From: Brevundimonas naejangsanensis DSM 23858
Lineage (GTDB): Bacteria > Pseudomonadota > Alphaproteobacteria > Caulobacterales > Caulobacteraceae
Direction of reading: 5' to 3'
Assembly (NCBI RefSeq): GCF_000421705.1
Contig: NZ_ATXN01000002.1
Location: forward strand, 558,001 to 622,000
Length of the DNA stretch: 64,000 nt
Below the pieces are notes generated by a model. The model had not been told where the DNA came from. It did not search any database and saw only the letters and a list, made by a program, of their open reading frames with translations. Positions 36,503 through 44,989 of the stretch are shown one piece after another; positions within the stretch are counted from its first letter, which is position 1, and every line of letters starts with the position of its first letter. A program made the translations under genes and the position numbers.

Positions 36503-37282
36503 TCAAGGGCGAGCGGCCGGAGCCGCAGCGGCGGGAGCGGCGTCGGCCTCAGCGACCGGCGCGGCCGGAGCCCCAGCGGCAGCCGCGGCGGTCGTCGGTA
36601 GGGCCGCAGCGGCCTTGACGATCTGGGCCAGGCTGGCCGCCGTGCCGGTGTCGATCGCCTGAACGGCCGCCTGGGCGCGCTGACGCACCGGGTCGGGCAC
36701 GTCCTGCCCCAGTTGCAGTTGGACGAAGGCCTGACGCGCCTCGGCGGTCTTACCGTGCTGCAGTTGCGCCATCGCCAGCGCTTCCTGGGCGAACGGCTGC
36801 AGCGGGCGCTTGTCGCCGGCCAGCGGCTCCAGACGCTTCTGCACGTCTTCCAGCGAACCGGTGTCCATCACCAGGAAGGCGGCCTTCAGCGCGGCCATGT
36901 CCGACAGGATCGGATCGCGCGTCGCCTTGGCGGCTTCGTCGAACAGGGCGACGGCTTCAGTCGTCTTCTTCTCGGCCAGCGCCAGACCGCCCTGTTGCAT
37001 CAGCGCCAGGACCTTATAGCCGCCGCCGACCTTGGCGGCCTCGGCGAAGGCGGCGTCGGCTTCGGCCGACTTGCCCGACTGCAGGGCTTCGACGCCCTTT
37101 TCATAGGCGGCCGAGGCCTTGTCGGCCTGCGAGCTCACATAGGACTGCCAGCCCCACCAGGCCAGCGCCGCGACCAGGGCGACCGCCAGAACGCCGCCCA
37201 GAACGGGCAGCCAGGTGCGGGCCAGACGCCGATAGCGTTCGGAGCGAAGCTCCTCCTCGACCTGTTCGAAGACATCAACCAC
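36503..37282 (-). CDS. YfgM-like TPR membrane protein
   Basis: A 259-residue protein with an N-terminal cytoplasmic segment (VDVFEQVEEELRSERYRRL), one membrane helix (about 28-50) and a periplasmic helical-repeat domain (TPR-like, about 55-215), ending in an Ala/Pro-rich tail. E. coli YfgM, encoded before bamB, associates with SecYEG and periplasmic chaperones. The GTG at 37282 is preferred: GGGG stands 9 bases upstream and the product begins MVDVFEQ; the frame also opens at a TTG at 37297. Confidence 0.8.
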   Translation of the reverse strand: MVDVFEQVEEELRSERYRRLARTWLPVLGGVLAVALVAALAWWGWQSYVSSQADKASAAYEKGVEALQSGKSAEADAAFAEAAKVGGGYKVLALMQQGGLALAEKKTTEAVALFDEAAKATRDPILSDMAALKAAFLVMDTGSLEDVQKRLEPLAGDKRPLQPFAQEALAMAQLQHGKTAEARQAFVQLQLGQDVPDPVRQRAQAAVQAIDTGTAASLAQIVKAAAALPTTAAAAAGAPAAPVAEADAAPAAAAPAARP

Positions 37283-37428
37283 GAAGCGTCGCCCCAAAAA
37301 ATGCAGCCAAGGCCGAACATTAAAAACGCCGCGACCCTAGAGGTTCGGCGTCATCGCCGCAACGCAGGCGTTGGGCGCGAAACGGCTTTTTCCAGCCCTA
37401 AGCCGGGACTGGGGCGGGAAAACGGCGC

Positions 37429-37851
37429 TCAGATCTGTTGCGACAGCTTCACCGCCCCTGCCGCCAGCAGGGCGACCAGCACCCCGGCCGTGGCCCAGAA
37501 CATCTGCATCCCGCCCATTGAGCCCATCGCGCTGAGCGCCGCATCGCCCAGTCCTGACCGCTCCAGCAGCGACTGAAGCGCCAGCCCGCCCTGAGCGCCA
37601 GCCGAATCGAGCGACCCCGCGCCCGCCTCGGCGGTGAAGCTGTTCGGACCCAGATGGAAGTTGACGTTCAGCAGTTCGCGCACGGCGATGACGCCGCCCG
37701 CCAGCCCCGCCACGGACAGGGCCATGGAGCGGAACCGCGACGCCTTGTTCAACCGCGCCGCCACATCGGCTTCAAAGAAGACCGAATCGGGGAACTGCGG
37801 CGCCTGGGCGAACAGGCGCTCGATCGCAGGATCGAATTCATCAGCCGACAT
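37429..37851 (-). CDS. Membrane protein, candidate anti-sigma factor
   Basis: A 140-residue protein with a soluble N terminus (1-40), a hydrophobic helix (41-60) and a C-terminal helix (115-135). Its ATG lies inside the sigma-factor gene (11-base overlap), so the two are translationally coupled, the classical position for a membrane-bound anti-sigma factor. No zinc-binding HxxxCxxC motif is visible and no family was recognised, so the role is inferred from position only. The region 37298-37428 after it holds no gene. Confidence 0.6.
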   Translation of the reverse strand: MSADEFDPAIERLFAQAPQFPDSVFFEADVAARLNKASRFRSMALSVAGLAGGVIAVRELLNVNFHLGPNSFTAEAGAGSLDSAGAQGGLALQSLLERSGLGDAALSAMGSMGGMQMFWATAGVLVALLAAGAVKLSQQI

Positions 37852-38398
37852 GGGATGCGCTCCCGAGTGCAACCGGCCCCGGCTGGAGCCGGGCCCGAAG
37901 TTTATCCAGACCACGCTTGACATGAGATTTCACCGTTCCGAGCGGCAAATTCATGGCCGCGGCGATTTCCGGGTGCGACAGCCCCGCGCCATGGCACAGG
38001 GAGACGCACAGGCGTTCAGCCTCGCTGAGCCCCTTGAGCGCCTCGTCCAGATCGACGCGGCCGATGCTGTCGACAACAGGCGCGACATGTTCCGTTTCGC
38101 TTTCAGCCACATAGCGCGCCTCCTTCGAGATACGCTTCAGATACAGGCGCGCGGCGATGCGCTTGATCCACGCGGCGAAGGTGCCCTCGCTCCTGAACTC
38201 GGCGCATTTCTCGAACGCCAGCAGAAAGGCGTCCTGAGCCACGTCGTCGGCCAGCGCCGGCTGGGCGCCCATGCGGCGCAGCAGACCCCGCACCGCCGAG
38301 CCATGCCGACGAACCAACTCGCCGAACTCGCGGCGGCCGCCCCCGGCCGCCAGCCCGGCCAGCTCGACATCGTGCAGATCGCGTAAAGGTTTGGCCAT
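37841..38398 (-). CDS. ECF-type RNA polymerase sigma factor
   Basis: A 185-residue group IV sigma factor. Region 2 (about 20-90: FGELVRRHGSAVRGLLRRM, then DVAQDAFLLAFEK and FAAWIKRIA) binds core and the -10 element; region 4 (about 120-170: LSEAERLCVSLCHGAGLSHPE and LPLGTVKSHVKRGLDKLR) is the helix-turn-helix for the -35 element. It lies between a DUF6249 membrane protein and a candidate anti-sigma factor, all on the minus strand with short gaps. The signal and regulon are unknown. Confidence 0.88.
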   Translation of the reverse strand: MAKPLRDLHDVELAGLAAGGGRREFGELVRRHGSAVRGLLRRMGAQPALADDVAQDAFLLAFEKCAEFRSEGTFAAWIKRIAARLYLKRISKEARYVAESETEHVAPVVDSIGRVDLDEALKGLSEAERLCVSLCHGAGLSHPEIAAAMNLPLGTVKSHVKRGLDKLRARLQPGPVALGSASHVG

Positions 38399-38423
38399 GA
38401 CGGCTTCCCTGCCCCGATCCGCC

Positions 38424-38807
38424 TTAACCCTTGTTCTTGTTAAAGAAGCTCAGGATGATGAACGCCAGACCGATCATGCCCGGGATCGCGGCGACCCCGA
38501 CGATGGGATAGTAGGCGTCCATCTCGGCGAAACTGACCGCATAGCCCAAGATGCCGATGCCGACGGCTACCGCCACCAGGATGACTCCGGTGCGCAGATC
38601 GCGCGCGGCCGTCGCCGGCGGCTTGGCGTTTTCCTTGCTGATGCTCTCGATCACTTCAGGCGGCAAGGGTTGGCCCTTTTCAATGGCCGCCCGCAGCGTG
38701 GCCTGCATCTCGCGCCGGTCGCGGCTCTTCAGCCAGGCGGGGATGGCGACGATGGCGACCACCATGAGGAAGGGCGCCAGGGGGATGAGGATTTCAAAGC
38801 CGTTCAT
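38424..38807 (-). CDS. DUF6249-like two-helix membrane protein
   Basis: A 127-residue protein with a membrane helix at about 7-24, a charged cytoplasmic segment (KSRDRREMQATLRAAIEKGQ, then LPPEVIES) and two further helices (about 72-90 and 98-118), ending in basic residues. This layout matches the DUF6249 family, often encoded next to ECF sigma factors. It is the first gene of the operon, 25 bases before the sigma factor, and could be a sensor or a regulon member. Confidence 0.7.
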   Translation of the reverse strand: MNGFEILIPLAPFLMVVAIVAIPAWLKSRDRREMQATLRAAIEKGQPLPPEVIESISKENAKPPATAARDLRTGVILVAVAVGIGILGYAVSFAEMDAYYPIVGVAAIPGMIGLAFIILSFFNKNKG

Positions 38808-38998
38808 GGGTTGTCGCCCCTAGTGTGAAACCTGGTTAGGCCGAACCTGATATGGCGGCCTTCTGATCACAAGAGGCGGCGATGATGGCCTACGGATGCA
38901 GTCGCGCGCATGAACTCTTCGTAATGCGTCACCACAGCGTGACTCGACACGCTCCGGGCCGCGTTCAACGGTGTCGCCAGACCCTTCGGAGGCGCCGA

Positions 38999-39235
38999 AT
39001 GAACATCACCTATCGCATCGTCCCGCACGACGGCGGCTGGGCCTACCAGCTGGGCGACAGCTATTCCGAGACCTTCCCCAGCCACTCGGCGGCGCTGGCG
39101 GCCGCCTCGGCGGCGGCGCGCGAACAACGCGTGCCGGACCGCACCTCCTGGATCGAGTATGAAGACGCCTCGGGCCAGTGGATCACCGAACGCGCGGATG
39201 GCCACGACCGCCCCGACACGGCCGTCGAGGACTGA
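38999..39235 (+). CDS. DUF2188 domain protein
   Basis: A 78-residue soluble protein. The ATG at 38999 has GGAGG 6 bases upstream, a textbook ribosome-binding site. The sequence YRIVPHDGGWAYQLGD, then HSAALAAASAAAREQR and a WIEYED strand, follows the DUF2188 pattern (two beta strands, helix, beta strand). Its function is unknown. It is convergent with the ArsC-like gene, 3 bases apart. Confidence 0.78.
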   Translation: MNITYRIVPHDGGWAYQLGDSYSETFPSHSAALAAASAAAREQRVPDRTSWIEYEDASGQWITERADGHDRPDTAVED

Positions 39236-39238
39236 CCC

Positions 39239-39592
39239 TCAGCCCTTCAGGGCCTCGGCGTAGATGTCCGGCTTGAAGCCCAGCAACGTCCGCCCGTCGC
39301 CCAGATCCAGCACCGGCCGCTTGATCATCGACGGCTGTGCCAGCATCAGGTCCACCGCCTTTGCGGCGTCGATATCGGCCTTTTCGGCGTCCGACAGCTT
39401 GCGGAAGGTCGTGCCCGCGCGGTTCAGCACCTTCTCCCAGCCATGCTCGGCGACCCAGCGCTCCACATCGGCACGATCCGCGCCCACAGCCTTATAGTCA
39501 TGAAAGTCATAGGCCACGCCGTTCTGATCCAGCCAGACACGCGCCTTCTTCATCGTGTCGCAGGCCTTGATGCCATACAGGGTGCGGGTCAT
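39239..39592 (-). CDS. ArsC/Spx-family reductase, YffB-like
   Basis: A 117-residue thioredoxin-fold protein. LYGIKACDTMKKARVWLDQNGV, here with a single active Cys (CDTMKKA), and the FHDY and NRAGTTFRKL motifs match E. coli YffB rather than true arsenate reductases; IKRPVLD is the cis-proline region. YffB-like proteins may be glutathione-dependent thiol reductases. The 17 bases from GGAG to the second codon are identical to those of the other ArsC-family gene at 40548. Confidence 0.85.
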   Translation of the reverse strand: MTRTLYGIKACDTMKKARVWLDQNGVAYDFHDYKAVGADRADVERWVAEHGWEKVLNRAGTTFRKLSDAEKADIDAAKAVDLMLAQPSMIKRPVLDLGDGRTLLGFKPDIYAEALKG

Positions 39593-39691
39593 GGGCGAAC
39601 TCCAAGCGTGACGAACAGCCGGGGTCTGGCATCGAAGCGCGGAGGGGTCAATTTAGGGGCGCGTGAAAGGTCCCCTTTCGACCCTTAGGGA

Positions 39692-40126
39692 CTAAGCTAC
39701 CCAAGACTCCTCGCAGCCTGCCCGATGCCACGTGCCCCAGAAGCGGTAATAAGTGCAGTTCTGCCCCGAGCCTGCCAGAGCCGCCAAAACCACCCCGACA
39801 TCAACCTTAGCCCTGTAACCGCCAAGGCTGTATCGCGGGGTTTCTACTGTGCGGCTCGCCGCATCGGTTCCAGGGGAGAGTTGATCGTATGCCAGGGCGC
39901 GCGGGAAGCCCAACTCCCGCCAATTGCATGTACGATCTGAAGCTATGACGCGATAGAGCTGAGATGTACCGCGCAACGCTTGCGCCATAAGCACGCAATC
40001 GGCTCCTAAGGGGCCGTCCATTCCCTGTCCCCGAACAGGAAGGGCTAGTCCGGCTATTGTAGTTATCAACAGCAGCGAAGCGGTGACCGCTGAAGCCACG
40101 CTTACGGCTCCGATCTGTCTTCTCAT
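39692..40126 (-). CDS. Exported orphan protein, lower GC
   Basis: A 144-residue protein of no family I recognise. GGGGGAG lies 3 bases before the ATG at 40126; an open frame reaches 40210 but without a signal. There is a signal-type hydrophobic segment (about 8-30) and a mature part with four Cys (ADCVLMAQAL, RTCNWREL, NCTYYRFWG, GCEESW), likely two disulfides. The gene is visibly poorer in GC than its neighbours and uses rarer codons, suggesting recent acquisition or weak constraint. Confidence 0.6.
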   Translation of the reverse strand: MRRQIGAVSVASAVTASLLLITTIAGLALPVRGQGMDGPLGADCVLMAQALRGTSQLYRVIASDRTCNWRELGFPRALAYDQLSPGTDAASRTVETPRYSLGGYRAKVDVGVVLAALAGSGQNCTYYRFWGTWHRAGCEESWVA

Positions 40127-40206
40127 CGGCTCCCCCAAGGTGGCGACGACATTAGCAATGTCGATAGCCGCCAACCACCCATAGCTGACATCAGCAACTT
40201 GCGCCC

Positions 40207-40548
40207 TCAAAGCACCCCCAGCACAGCCTCCAGCGGCCGCCCGATCGCCGCGCCCTTAGGCGTCTCCACGATAGGGCGCTCGACAATGACCGGGCTCTCG
40301 ATCATGGCGGCCAGAACCGTCGCGTCCTCCGCATCGGCGGCCAGAAGTTCGGCGGCTTTCGCCTCCTTCTTGCGCAACAGGCCCTTCAGCCCGCCGCCCG
40401 TCCCCCGCGCCAGACGGTTCAGCGTCTCGGCGTCCCAGCCGGCCTTCAGATACTCGACCACCGTCGGCTCAACGCCACGTTCGCGCAGCAGCTCCAGCGC
40501 CTTGCGCGAGGTCGAGCATTTCGGGTTGTGATAGAGGGTGACGGTCAT
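40207..40548 (-). CDS. arsC: Arsenate reductase (glutaredoxin) ArsC-type
   Basis: A 113-residue ArsC-family protein with the catalytic Cys in HNPKCSTSRKAL and the substrate-binding arginine region IVERPIVET. Glutaredoxin-coupled ArsC reduces arsenate to arsenite. No arsR, arsB or acr3 is near, so a housekeeping thiol role is also possible. It shares its ribosome-binding site sequence with the YffB-like gene at 39592. Confidence 0.8.
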   Translation of the reverse strand: MTVTLYHNPKCSTSRKALELLRERGVEPTVVEYLKAGWDAETLNRLARGTGGGLKGLLRKKEAKAAELLAADAEDATVLAAMIESPVIVERPIVETPKGAAIGRPLEAVLGVL

Positions 40549-40574
40549 GGGCGAACTCCTGTCTGCACCCTGAC

Positions 40575-41033
40575 CTAGGCCGTGGGGGCGTCTTTCGCCA
40601 GCGCCGTCGCCCCGCGCAGCCCGCCGATATGCAACAGCAGGCACAGGATCATGGCCGCCCCCGCCACGCCGAAGCTCCAACCCGGCAGACCCGCCGCGCC
40701 CAGCGGCGCGCCGACCATCAGGCTGACCGACAGGGCGCTGAGCTCATAGACCGCCCACACCATGCCGAAACCGGGCAGCAGCCGGTTCGGACGCCGCCAC
40801 TGCACCCGACCCAACAGAAAGGCGATGGCGGCGAAGAAGATGGCGAATCCCGCCGTCGTCCCGCGCATGCCCTCATGCTCGGGCGCCCCCATGAACCAGA
40901 CCAGGGCCGCCTGCATCAGGCCGACCGCGCCCCAGATCCAGAAGGCGATGGCGCTGCCGCGCGCCAGCGCCGCCGCCGTCTCGGCCGAATCGACCGGGGC
41001 GAAGGGTTGAGGCGGTGCGATCCGACGGTTCAT
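40575..41033 (-). CDS. Four-helix membrane protein of unknown function
   Basis: A 152-residue protein with four membrane helices (about 27-50, 58-78, 88-110 and 114-136) and short loops. The start at 41033 (MNRRIAPPQP) is chosen because the upstream open frame contains no hydrophobic signal and no good ribosome-binding site. It lies 26 bases before arsC on the same strand. No family recognised. Confidence 0.65.
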   Translation of the reverse strand: MNRRIAPPQPFAPVDSAETAAALARGSAIAFWIWGAVGLMQAALVWFMGAPEHEGMRGTTAGFAIFFAAIAFLLGRVQWRRPNRLLPGFGMVWAVYELSALSVSLMVGAPLGAAGLPGWSFGVAGAAMILCLLLHIGGLRGATALAKDAPTA

Positions 41034-41150
41034 GCGCGACTCCCTGACTGAGGCGGCGAAACTATCCCGCCGGGCGCCGAAATCCCAAGGGCGTGAGAGA
41101 GATATCGCCCCGCCTTCACCTTTTTCCCGCGCACGTCTAGGCTCGCCGCC

Positions 41151-42407
41151 ATGCGGATCGAACCTCAGGATCAGGCCGTGCTGGACCACGTCGCGGCCCG
41201 TGGCGACGCCATTCTTCGACGCGCCATCGACTGGTCCGACATCAACTCAGGCAGCCGCCACGCCGAAGGACTGGCGCGGGTTCTCGACGTTCTGGACGCC
41301 ACGGCGCGCGCCGCGTTCGGCACAGCCACGGTCGAGCGCGTGCCGACCCAGGGCTCGACCACCGTCGCCGACAGCGGCGCGGTGATCGCCGAGAGCTACG
41401 CCGACTGCCTGAAGATCACCGCCCGGCCCGAGGCGCCGCTTCAGGTCGTGCTGACCGGCCACTACGACACCGTCTTCCCCGCCGACAGCGCCTTCCAGAG
41501 CGTCATCACGCGCGACGACGGAGCCCTGAACGGGCCCGGAATCGCCGACATGAAGGGCGGGATCAGTGTCATGCTCGCCGCGCTGGAAGCCTTCGAGACC
41601 CATCCCGACAAGGCCCGCGTCGGCTGGACCGTGCTTCTTTCTCCGGACGAAGAGATCGGCTCCCCCGCCTCGGCCCCCCTGCTGGCGGAACTGGGCGCGC
41701 GCGGCCACGTCGGCCTGACCTATGAGCCCGCCCTGTCCGACGGCACGCTTGCGGGCGAGCGCAAGGGCAGCGGCAACTTCCACCTGATCGTCACCGGCAA
41801 GGCCGCCCACGCGGGGCGCGCCTTCCACGAGGGCGCCAACGCCGTCGCGGGCGCCGCCATCATCGCCGCCCGCCTGCACGCCCTGAACGGCCAGCGCGAG
41901 GGCGTCACCGTCAATGTCGCCAAGATCGCAGGCGGCGGTCCGCTGAACGTCGTGGCCGACAACGCCGTGGTCCGCTTCAACGTCCGCGTGCCGGACGCCC
42001 AAAGCGCGACATGGATCGACGAGGCGGTCCGCGCCCTCGCCGCCGAGCCGCCCTTCCCCGGCCTGACGCTGGACCTGCACGGCGGCATGACCCGCGCGCC
42101 CAAGCCGATAGACGCCAGCCAGACCGCCCTCTTCCACGCCGTGCGCGACGCGGGCGATCTGCTGGGCCAGGCCATCGCCTGGAAGCCGTCGGGCGGCGTC
42201 TGCGAGGGCAACAACCTGCACGCCGCGGGCCTGCCCAACGTCGACACCCTGGGCGTCGTCGGCGGCGACATCCATTCGGATCAGGAGTTCGCCTGGCCCT
42301 CCAGCTTCGTCGAACGGGCGCAATTGTCCGCCCTGATCCTGTGCAAGATCGCCTCGGGCGAGATCGACGCCCTCAAACTGAAACAGCTCCGACTGGAGAC
42401 GATGTAA
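41151..42407 (+). CDS. M20 family hydrolase, possible N-succinylglutamate desuccinylase
   Basis: A 418-residue dinuclear zinc hydrolase of the M20 family, close in pattern to carboxypeptidase G2. Metal and catalytic motifs are GHYDTV, GPGIADMKGG, the catalytic DEEIGS, a dimerisation domain (HAGRAFHEGANAV) and a C-terminal GGDIHSD. CPG2 and relatives cut N-acyl-L-glutamate, and DapE in M20 removes N-succinyl groups. The gene begins the ast locus, 4 bases before astA, and no astE is present, so it may perform the last AST step; this is inference. Confidence 0.85.
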   Translation: MRIEPQDQAVLDHVAARGDAILRRAIDWSDINSGSRHAEGLARVLDVLDATARAAFGTATVERVPTQGSTTVADSGAVIAESYADCLKITARPEAPLQVVLTGHYDTVFPADSAFQSVITRDDGALNGPGIADMKGGISVMLAALEAFETHPDKARVGWTVLLSPDEEIGSPASAPLLAELGARGHVGLTYEPALSDGTLAGERKGSGNFHLIVTGKAAHAGRAFHEGANAVAGAAIIAARLHALNGQREGVTVNVAKIAGGGPLNVVADNAVVRFNVRVPDAQSATWIDEAVRALAAEPPFPGLTLDLHGGMTRAPKPIDASQTALFHAVRDAGDLLGQAIAWKPSGGVCEGNNLHAAGLPNVDTLGVVGGDIHSDQEFAWPSSFVERAQLSALILCKIASGEIDALKLKQLRLETM

Positions 42408-42411
42408 CCGC

Positions 42412-43419
42412 ATGCTCGTTGTTCGCCCCGCCGGTCCCGCCGACCTCCATCACCTGCTCGAACTGGCCATCCTGTCCGGCCCCGGCTTCACCAGCCTGCC
42501 CGAGGACGCCGATGTCCTGAGCGAACGACTGGAACTCAGCAAGGCCAGCTTTGAAGGCAAGATCGCGCCCGAAGAGGCCTGGTACACCCTGATGCTGGAA
42601 GACGGCGACACGGGCGACATCGACGGCATCGGCTCGGTCAAGGCGACCGTGGGGCTGAAGCGGCCCTTCTTCAGCTTCCGCGTGGTTAACAACACCGTCC
42701 AGTCGCCGTCGCTGAGCGTGAAGCTGAACCATCAGACGCTGGTGCTGGTCAACGAGTGCACCGGCTGGACCGAGGTCGGCTCCCTGTTCCTGAAAGCCGA
42801 CCGGCGCAAGGGCGGCGCCGGGCGTCTGCTCAGCCAGTCGCGCTATATGCTGATCGGCGCCCAGCCGGACCTGTTCGCCGACAATGTGCTGGCCGAACTG
42901 CGCGGCGTCTTCACGCCCGACGGCTACTGCCCCTTCTGGGACCATGTGGCGCACAAATTCTTCCCGATGGATTTCGACGACGCCGATCGCATGACCGGCT
43001 CGACCGACAAGCAGTTCATTCTCGACCTGGCGCCGCGCCACCCCATCTACATCGACCTGTTGCCCGAACCGGCCCGCGCCGTGATCGGCAAGGTCCACCC
43101 CCAGGGCGTGCCCGCCATGGCCCTGCTGGAAAGCGAAGGCTTCCGTCCCAACGGTCTGGTCGACATCTTCGACGCCGGGCCAACCGTGGCCTGCGGCCGT
43201 GACAACATCCGCACCGTGCGCGACGCCCGCGTCCTGACCGCCCGCATCGAGAAGGAGGTCGAGGTCGACCTGCCCTCCCTCGTCTCGACCGACAGCGTCG
43301 CCGCCTTCCGCGCCGTCCGCGCCCGCGTCCTGGTCGACGGCGATCTGGCCCGCATGACCCCCGACGTCGCCTCCGCCCTGAAGATCAAGGACGGCGCTAC
43401 GGTGCGGGTGAAGTCGTGA
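42412..43419 (+). CDS. astA: Arginine N-succinyltransferase AstA
   Basis: First step of the AST pathway: succinyl-CoA + L-arginine to N2-succinylarginine. The 335-residue protein keeps the family start (VVRPAGPADLHHLLELA), then GPGFTSLPED, and the C-terminal ARVLVDGDLARM segment. It follows the M20 hydrolase by 4 bases and is separated from astD by a family B inverted repeat. Confidence 0.93.
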   Translation: MLVVRPAGPADLHHLLELAILSGPGFTSLPEDADVLSERLELSKASFEGKIAPEEAWYTLMLEDGDTGDIDGIGSVKATVGLKRPFFSFRVVNNTVQSPSLSVKLNHQTLVLVNECTGWTEVGSLFLKADRRKGGAGRLLSQSRYMLIGAQPDLFADNVLAELRGVFTPDGYCPFWDHVAHKFFPMDFDDADRMTGSTDKQFILDLAPRHPIYIDLLPEPARAVIGKVHPQGVPAMALLESEGFRPNGLVDIFDAGPTVACGRDNIRTVRDARVLTARIEKEVEVDLPSLVSTDSVAAFRAVRARVLVDGDLARMTPDVASALKIKDGATVRVKS

Positions 43420-43432
43420 TCCTCGGGATTTC

Positions 43433-43564
43433 CCGCTCATCCCGGCGGACGCCGGGACCCAGTGAGAACCCCGCGCACCACGCCTCCCGACTTGACTTGG
43501 CCTTTCGTCCCGCCGCTCAGATGCGGCCAAAGTACTGGGTCCCGGCGTCCGCCGGGATGAGCGG
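43433..43564. repeat. REP-like inverted pair, family B (astA-astD gap)
   Basis: Two 31-base arms, 43433-43463 and 43534-43564, are exact reverse complements and begin CCGCTCATCC; the spacer is 70 bases. The inner hairpin of each arm is CCCGGC-GGAC-GCCGGG, which differs from CCCCGC-GGAG-GCGGGG in the copy at 15466-15562 by a paired change. The element ends 8 bases before the astD start. Confidence 0.9.
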
Positions 43565-43572
43565 ATACTGAT

Positions 43573-44988
43573 ATGACCCACTTCACCTCCACCAACCCCG
43601 CCACCGGCGAAACCGTCTGGGAGGGCGAAGCCGCCTCCGTCGAGCAGATCGGCGCCGCCGTCGAAGCCGCCCGCGCCGCCTTCCCCGACTGGGCCGACCG
43701 CCCGCGCCAGGACCGCATCGACGCGGTCAAACGCTATCAGGCCATCCTGAAAGAGCGCGCTCCCGAAATGGCCGAGGCCATCGCCAGAGAAACCGGCAAG
43801 GCCCTGTGGGAGACGAAAACCGAACTGGCCTCGATGGCGGGAAAGGTCGACATCTCGATCCGCGCCTATGACGAGCGCACCGGCGAGCGGTCGAACGACA
43901 CCGCCTTCGGCCGCGCCGTCCTTCGCCACCGCCCGCACGGCGTCTCGGCGGTGCTCGGCCCGTTCAACTTCCCCGGCCACCTGCCCAACGGCCACATCGT
44001 CCCGGCCCTGCTGGCAGGCGACACCGTGGTGTTCAAACCGTCCGAGGAAACGCCCCTGACCGGCCAGCTGATGGCCGAATGCCTAGAGGCCGCCGACCTG
44101 CCCGAGGGCGTGTTCAACATGGTGCAGGGCGGGCGCGAGACCGGCGCGGCCCTGCTGGATCAGCCGATCGACGCCCTGATGTTCACCGGCTCGGGCGCGG
44201 CGGGCGCCCACTTCCGCCGCAAGTTCGCCGATGACCCGCACGTCATCCTGGCGCTGGAGCTGGGCGGCAACAACCCGCTGGTCGTCTGGGACGCCGCCGA
44301 CGCCGAAGCCGTCGCCGGCATCGTCGTCCAGTCCGCCTTCGTCACCACCGGCCAGCGGTGCTCGTGCGCGCGCCGCCTGATCGTGCCGGAAGGCGCCCAG
44401 GGCGACGCCATCGTGGAAGCCGTGGCCGCCCTGTCCGACCGCCTGAACTTCGCCCCGTGGGACAGCAACCCCGAGCCCTACGCCGGGCCTCTGATCTCGG
44501 AGAAGGCGGCGACTGCTGCGCTGGCCGCCCTGCAACAACGCATTGACGCGGGCGCGCGCGTGATCCGCGCCTCGGGTCCGGTCGACAACTTGCCGGGCGC
44601 CTTCGTGAAGCCCGCGATCATCGACGTCACCGGCGTCGCGGTCGAGGACGAAGAGATGTTCGCTCCCTTCCTGCAGGTCATCCGCGTCCCGACCTTCGAC
44701 GCCGCCATCGCCGCCGCCAACGCCACCAGATACGGCCTGTCGGCAGGCCTGGTCAGCGACGATGCGAAGAACTGGGACCGCTTCATCAACCGCATCCGCG
44801 CGGGCGTGGTGAACTTCAACCGCCCGACCACGGGCGCGGCGGGCGACATGCCCTTCGGCGGCCTGGGCGCCTCCGGCAACCACCGCCCCAGCGCCTATTA
44901 CGCCGCCGACTACTGCGCCTACCCGGTCGCCAGCTTCGAGGCCGGCGCGGTCAAGAACATCGAAAGCGAGATCAAGGGCTTGCGTTAA
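43573..44988 (+). CDS. astD: Succinylglutamate-semialdehyde dehydrogenase AstD
   Basis: NAD-dependent aldehyde dehydrogenase of the fourth AST step. The 471-residue protein shows FTSTNPATGETVWEG, the Asn in FNFPGHLPNGH, the catalytic Glu in ELGGNNPLVVWD, the catalytic Cys in TTGQRCSCARR, and FGGLGASGNHRPSA. Normal AstD length is about 490. It lies between a family B pair and a family A pair. Confidence 0.93.
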   Translation: MTHFTSTNPATGETVWEGEAASVEQIGAAVEAARAAFPDWADRPRQDRIDAVKRYQAILKERAPEMAEAIARETGKALWETKTELASMAGKVDISIRAYDERTGERSNDTAFGRAVLRHRPHGVSAVLGPFNFPGHLPNGHIVPALLAGDTVVFKPSEETPLTGQLMAECLEAADLPEGVFNMVQGGRETGAALLDQPIDALMFTGSGAAGAHFRRKFADDPHVILALELGGNNPLVVWDAADAEAVAGIVVQSAFVTTGQRCSCARRLIVPEGAQGDAIVEAVAALSDRLNFAPWDSNPEPYAGPLISEKAATAALAALQQRIDAGARVIRASGPVDNLPGAFVKPAIIDVTGVAVEDEEMFAPFLQVIRVPTFDAAIAAANATRYGLSAGLVSDDAKNWDRFINRIRAGVVNFNRPTTGAAGDMPFGGLGASGNHRPSAYYAADYCAYPVASFEAGAVKNIESEIKGLR

Positions 44989-44989
44989 T

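Noticed and set aside
37360..37428. A GC-rich imperfect hairpin downstream of the candidate anti-sigma gene as a terminator
   Set aside because: On the gene's strand the stem is bulged and followed by A residues, not U.
40207..40548. An arsenic-resistance operon around arsC
   Set aside because: No arsR, arsB, acr3 or arsH is nearby; the neighbours are unrelated small genes.
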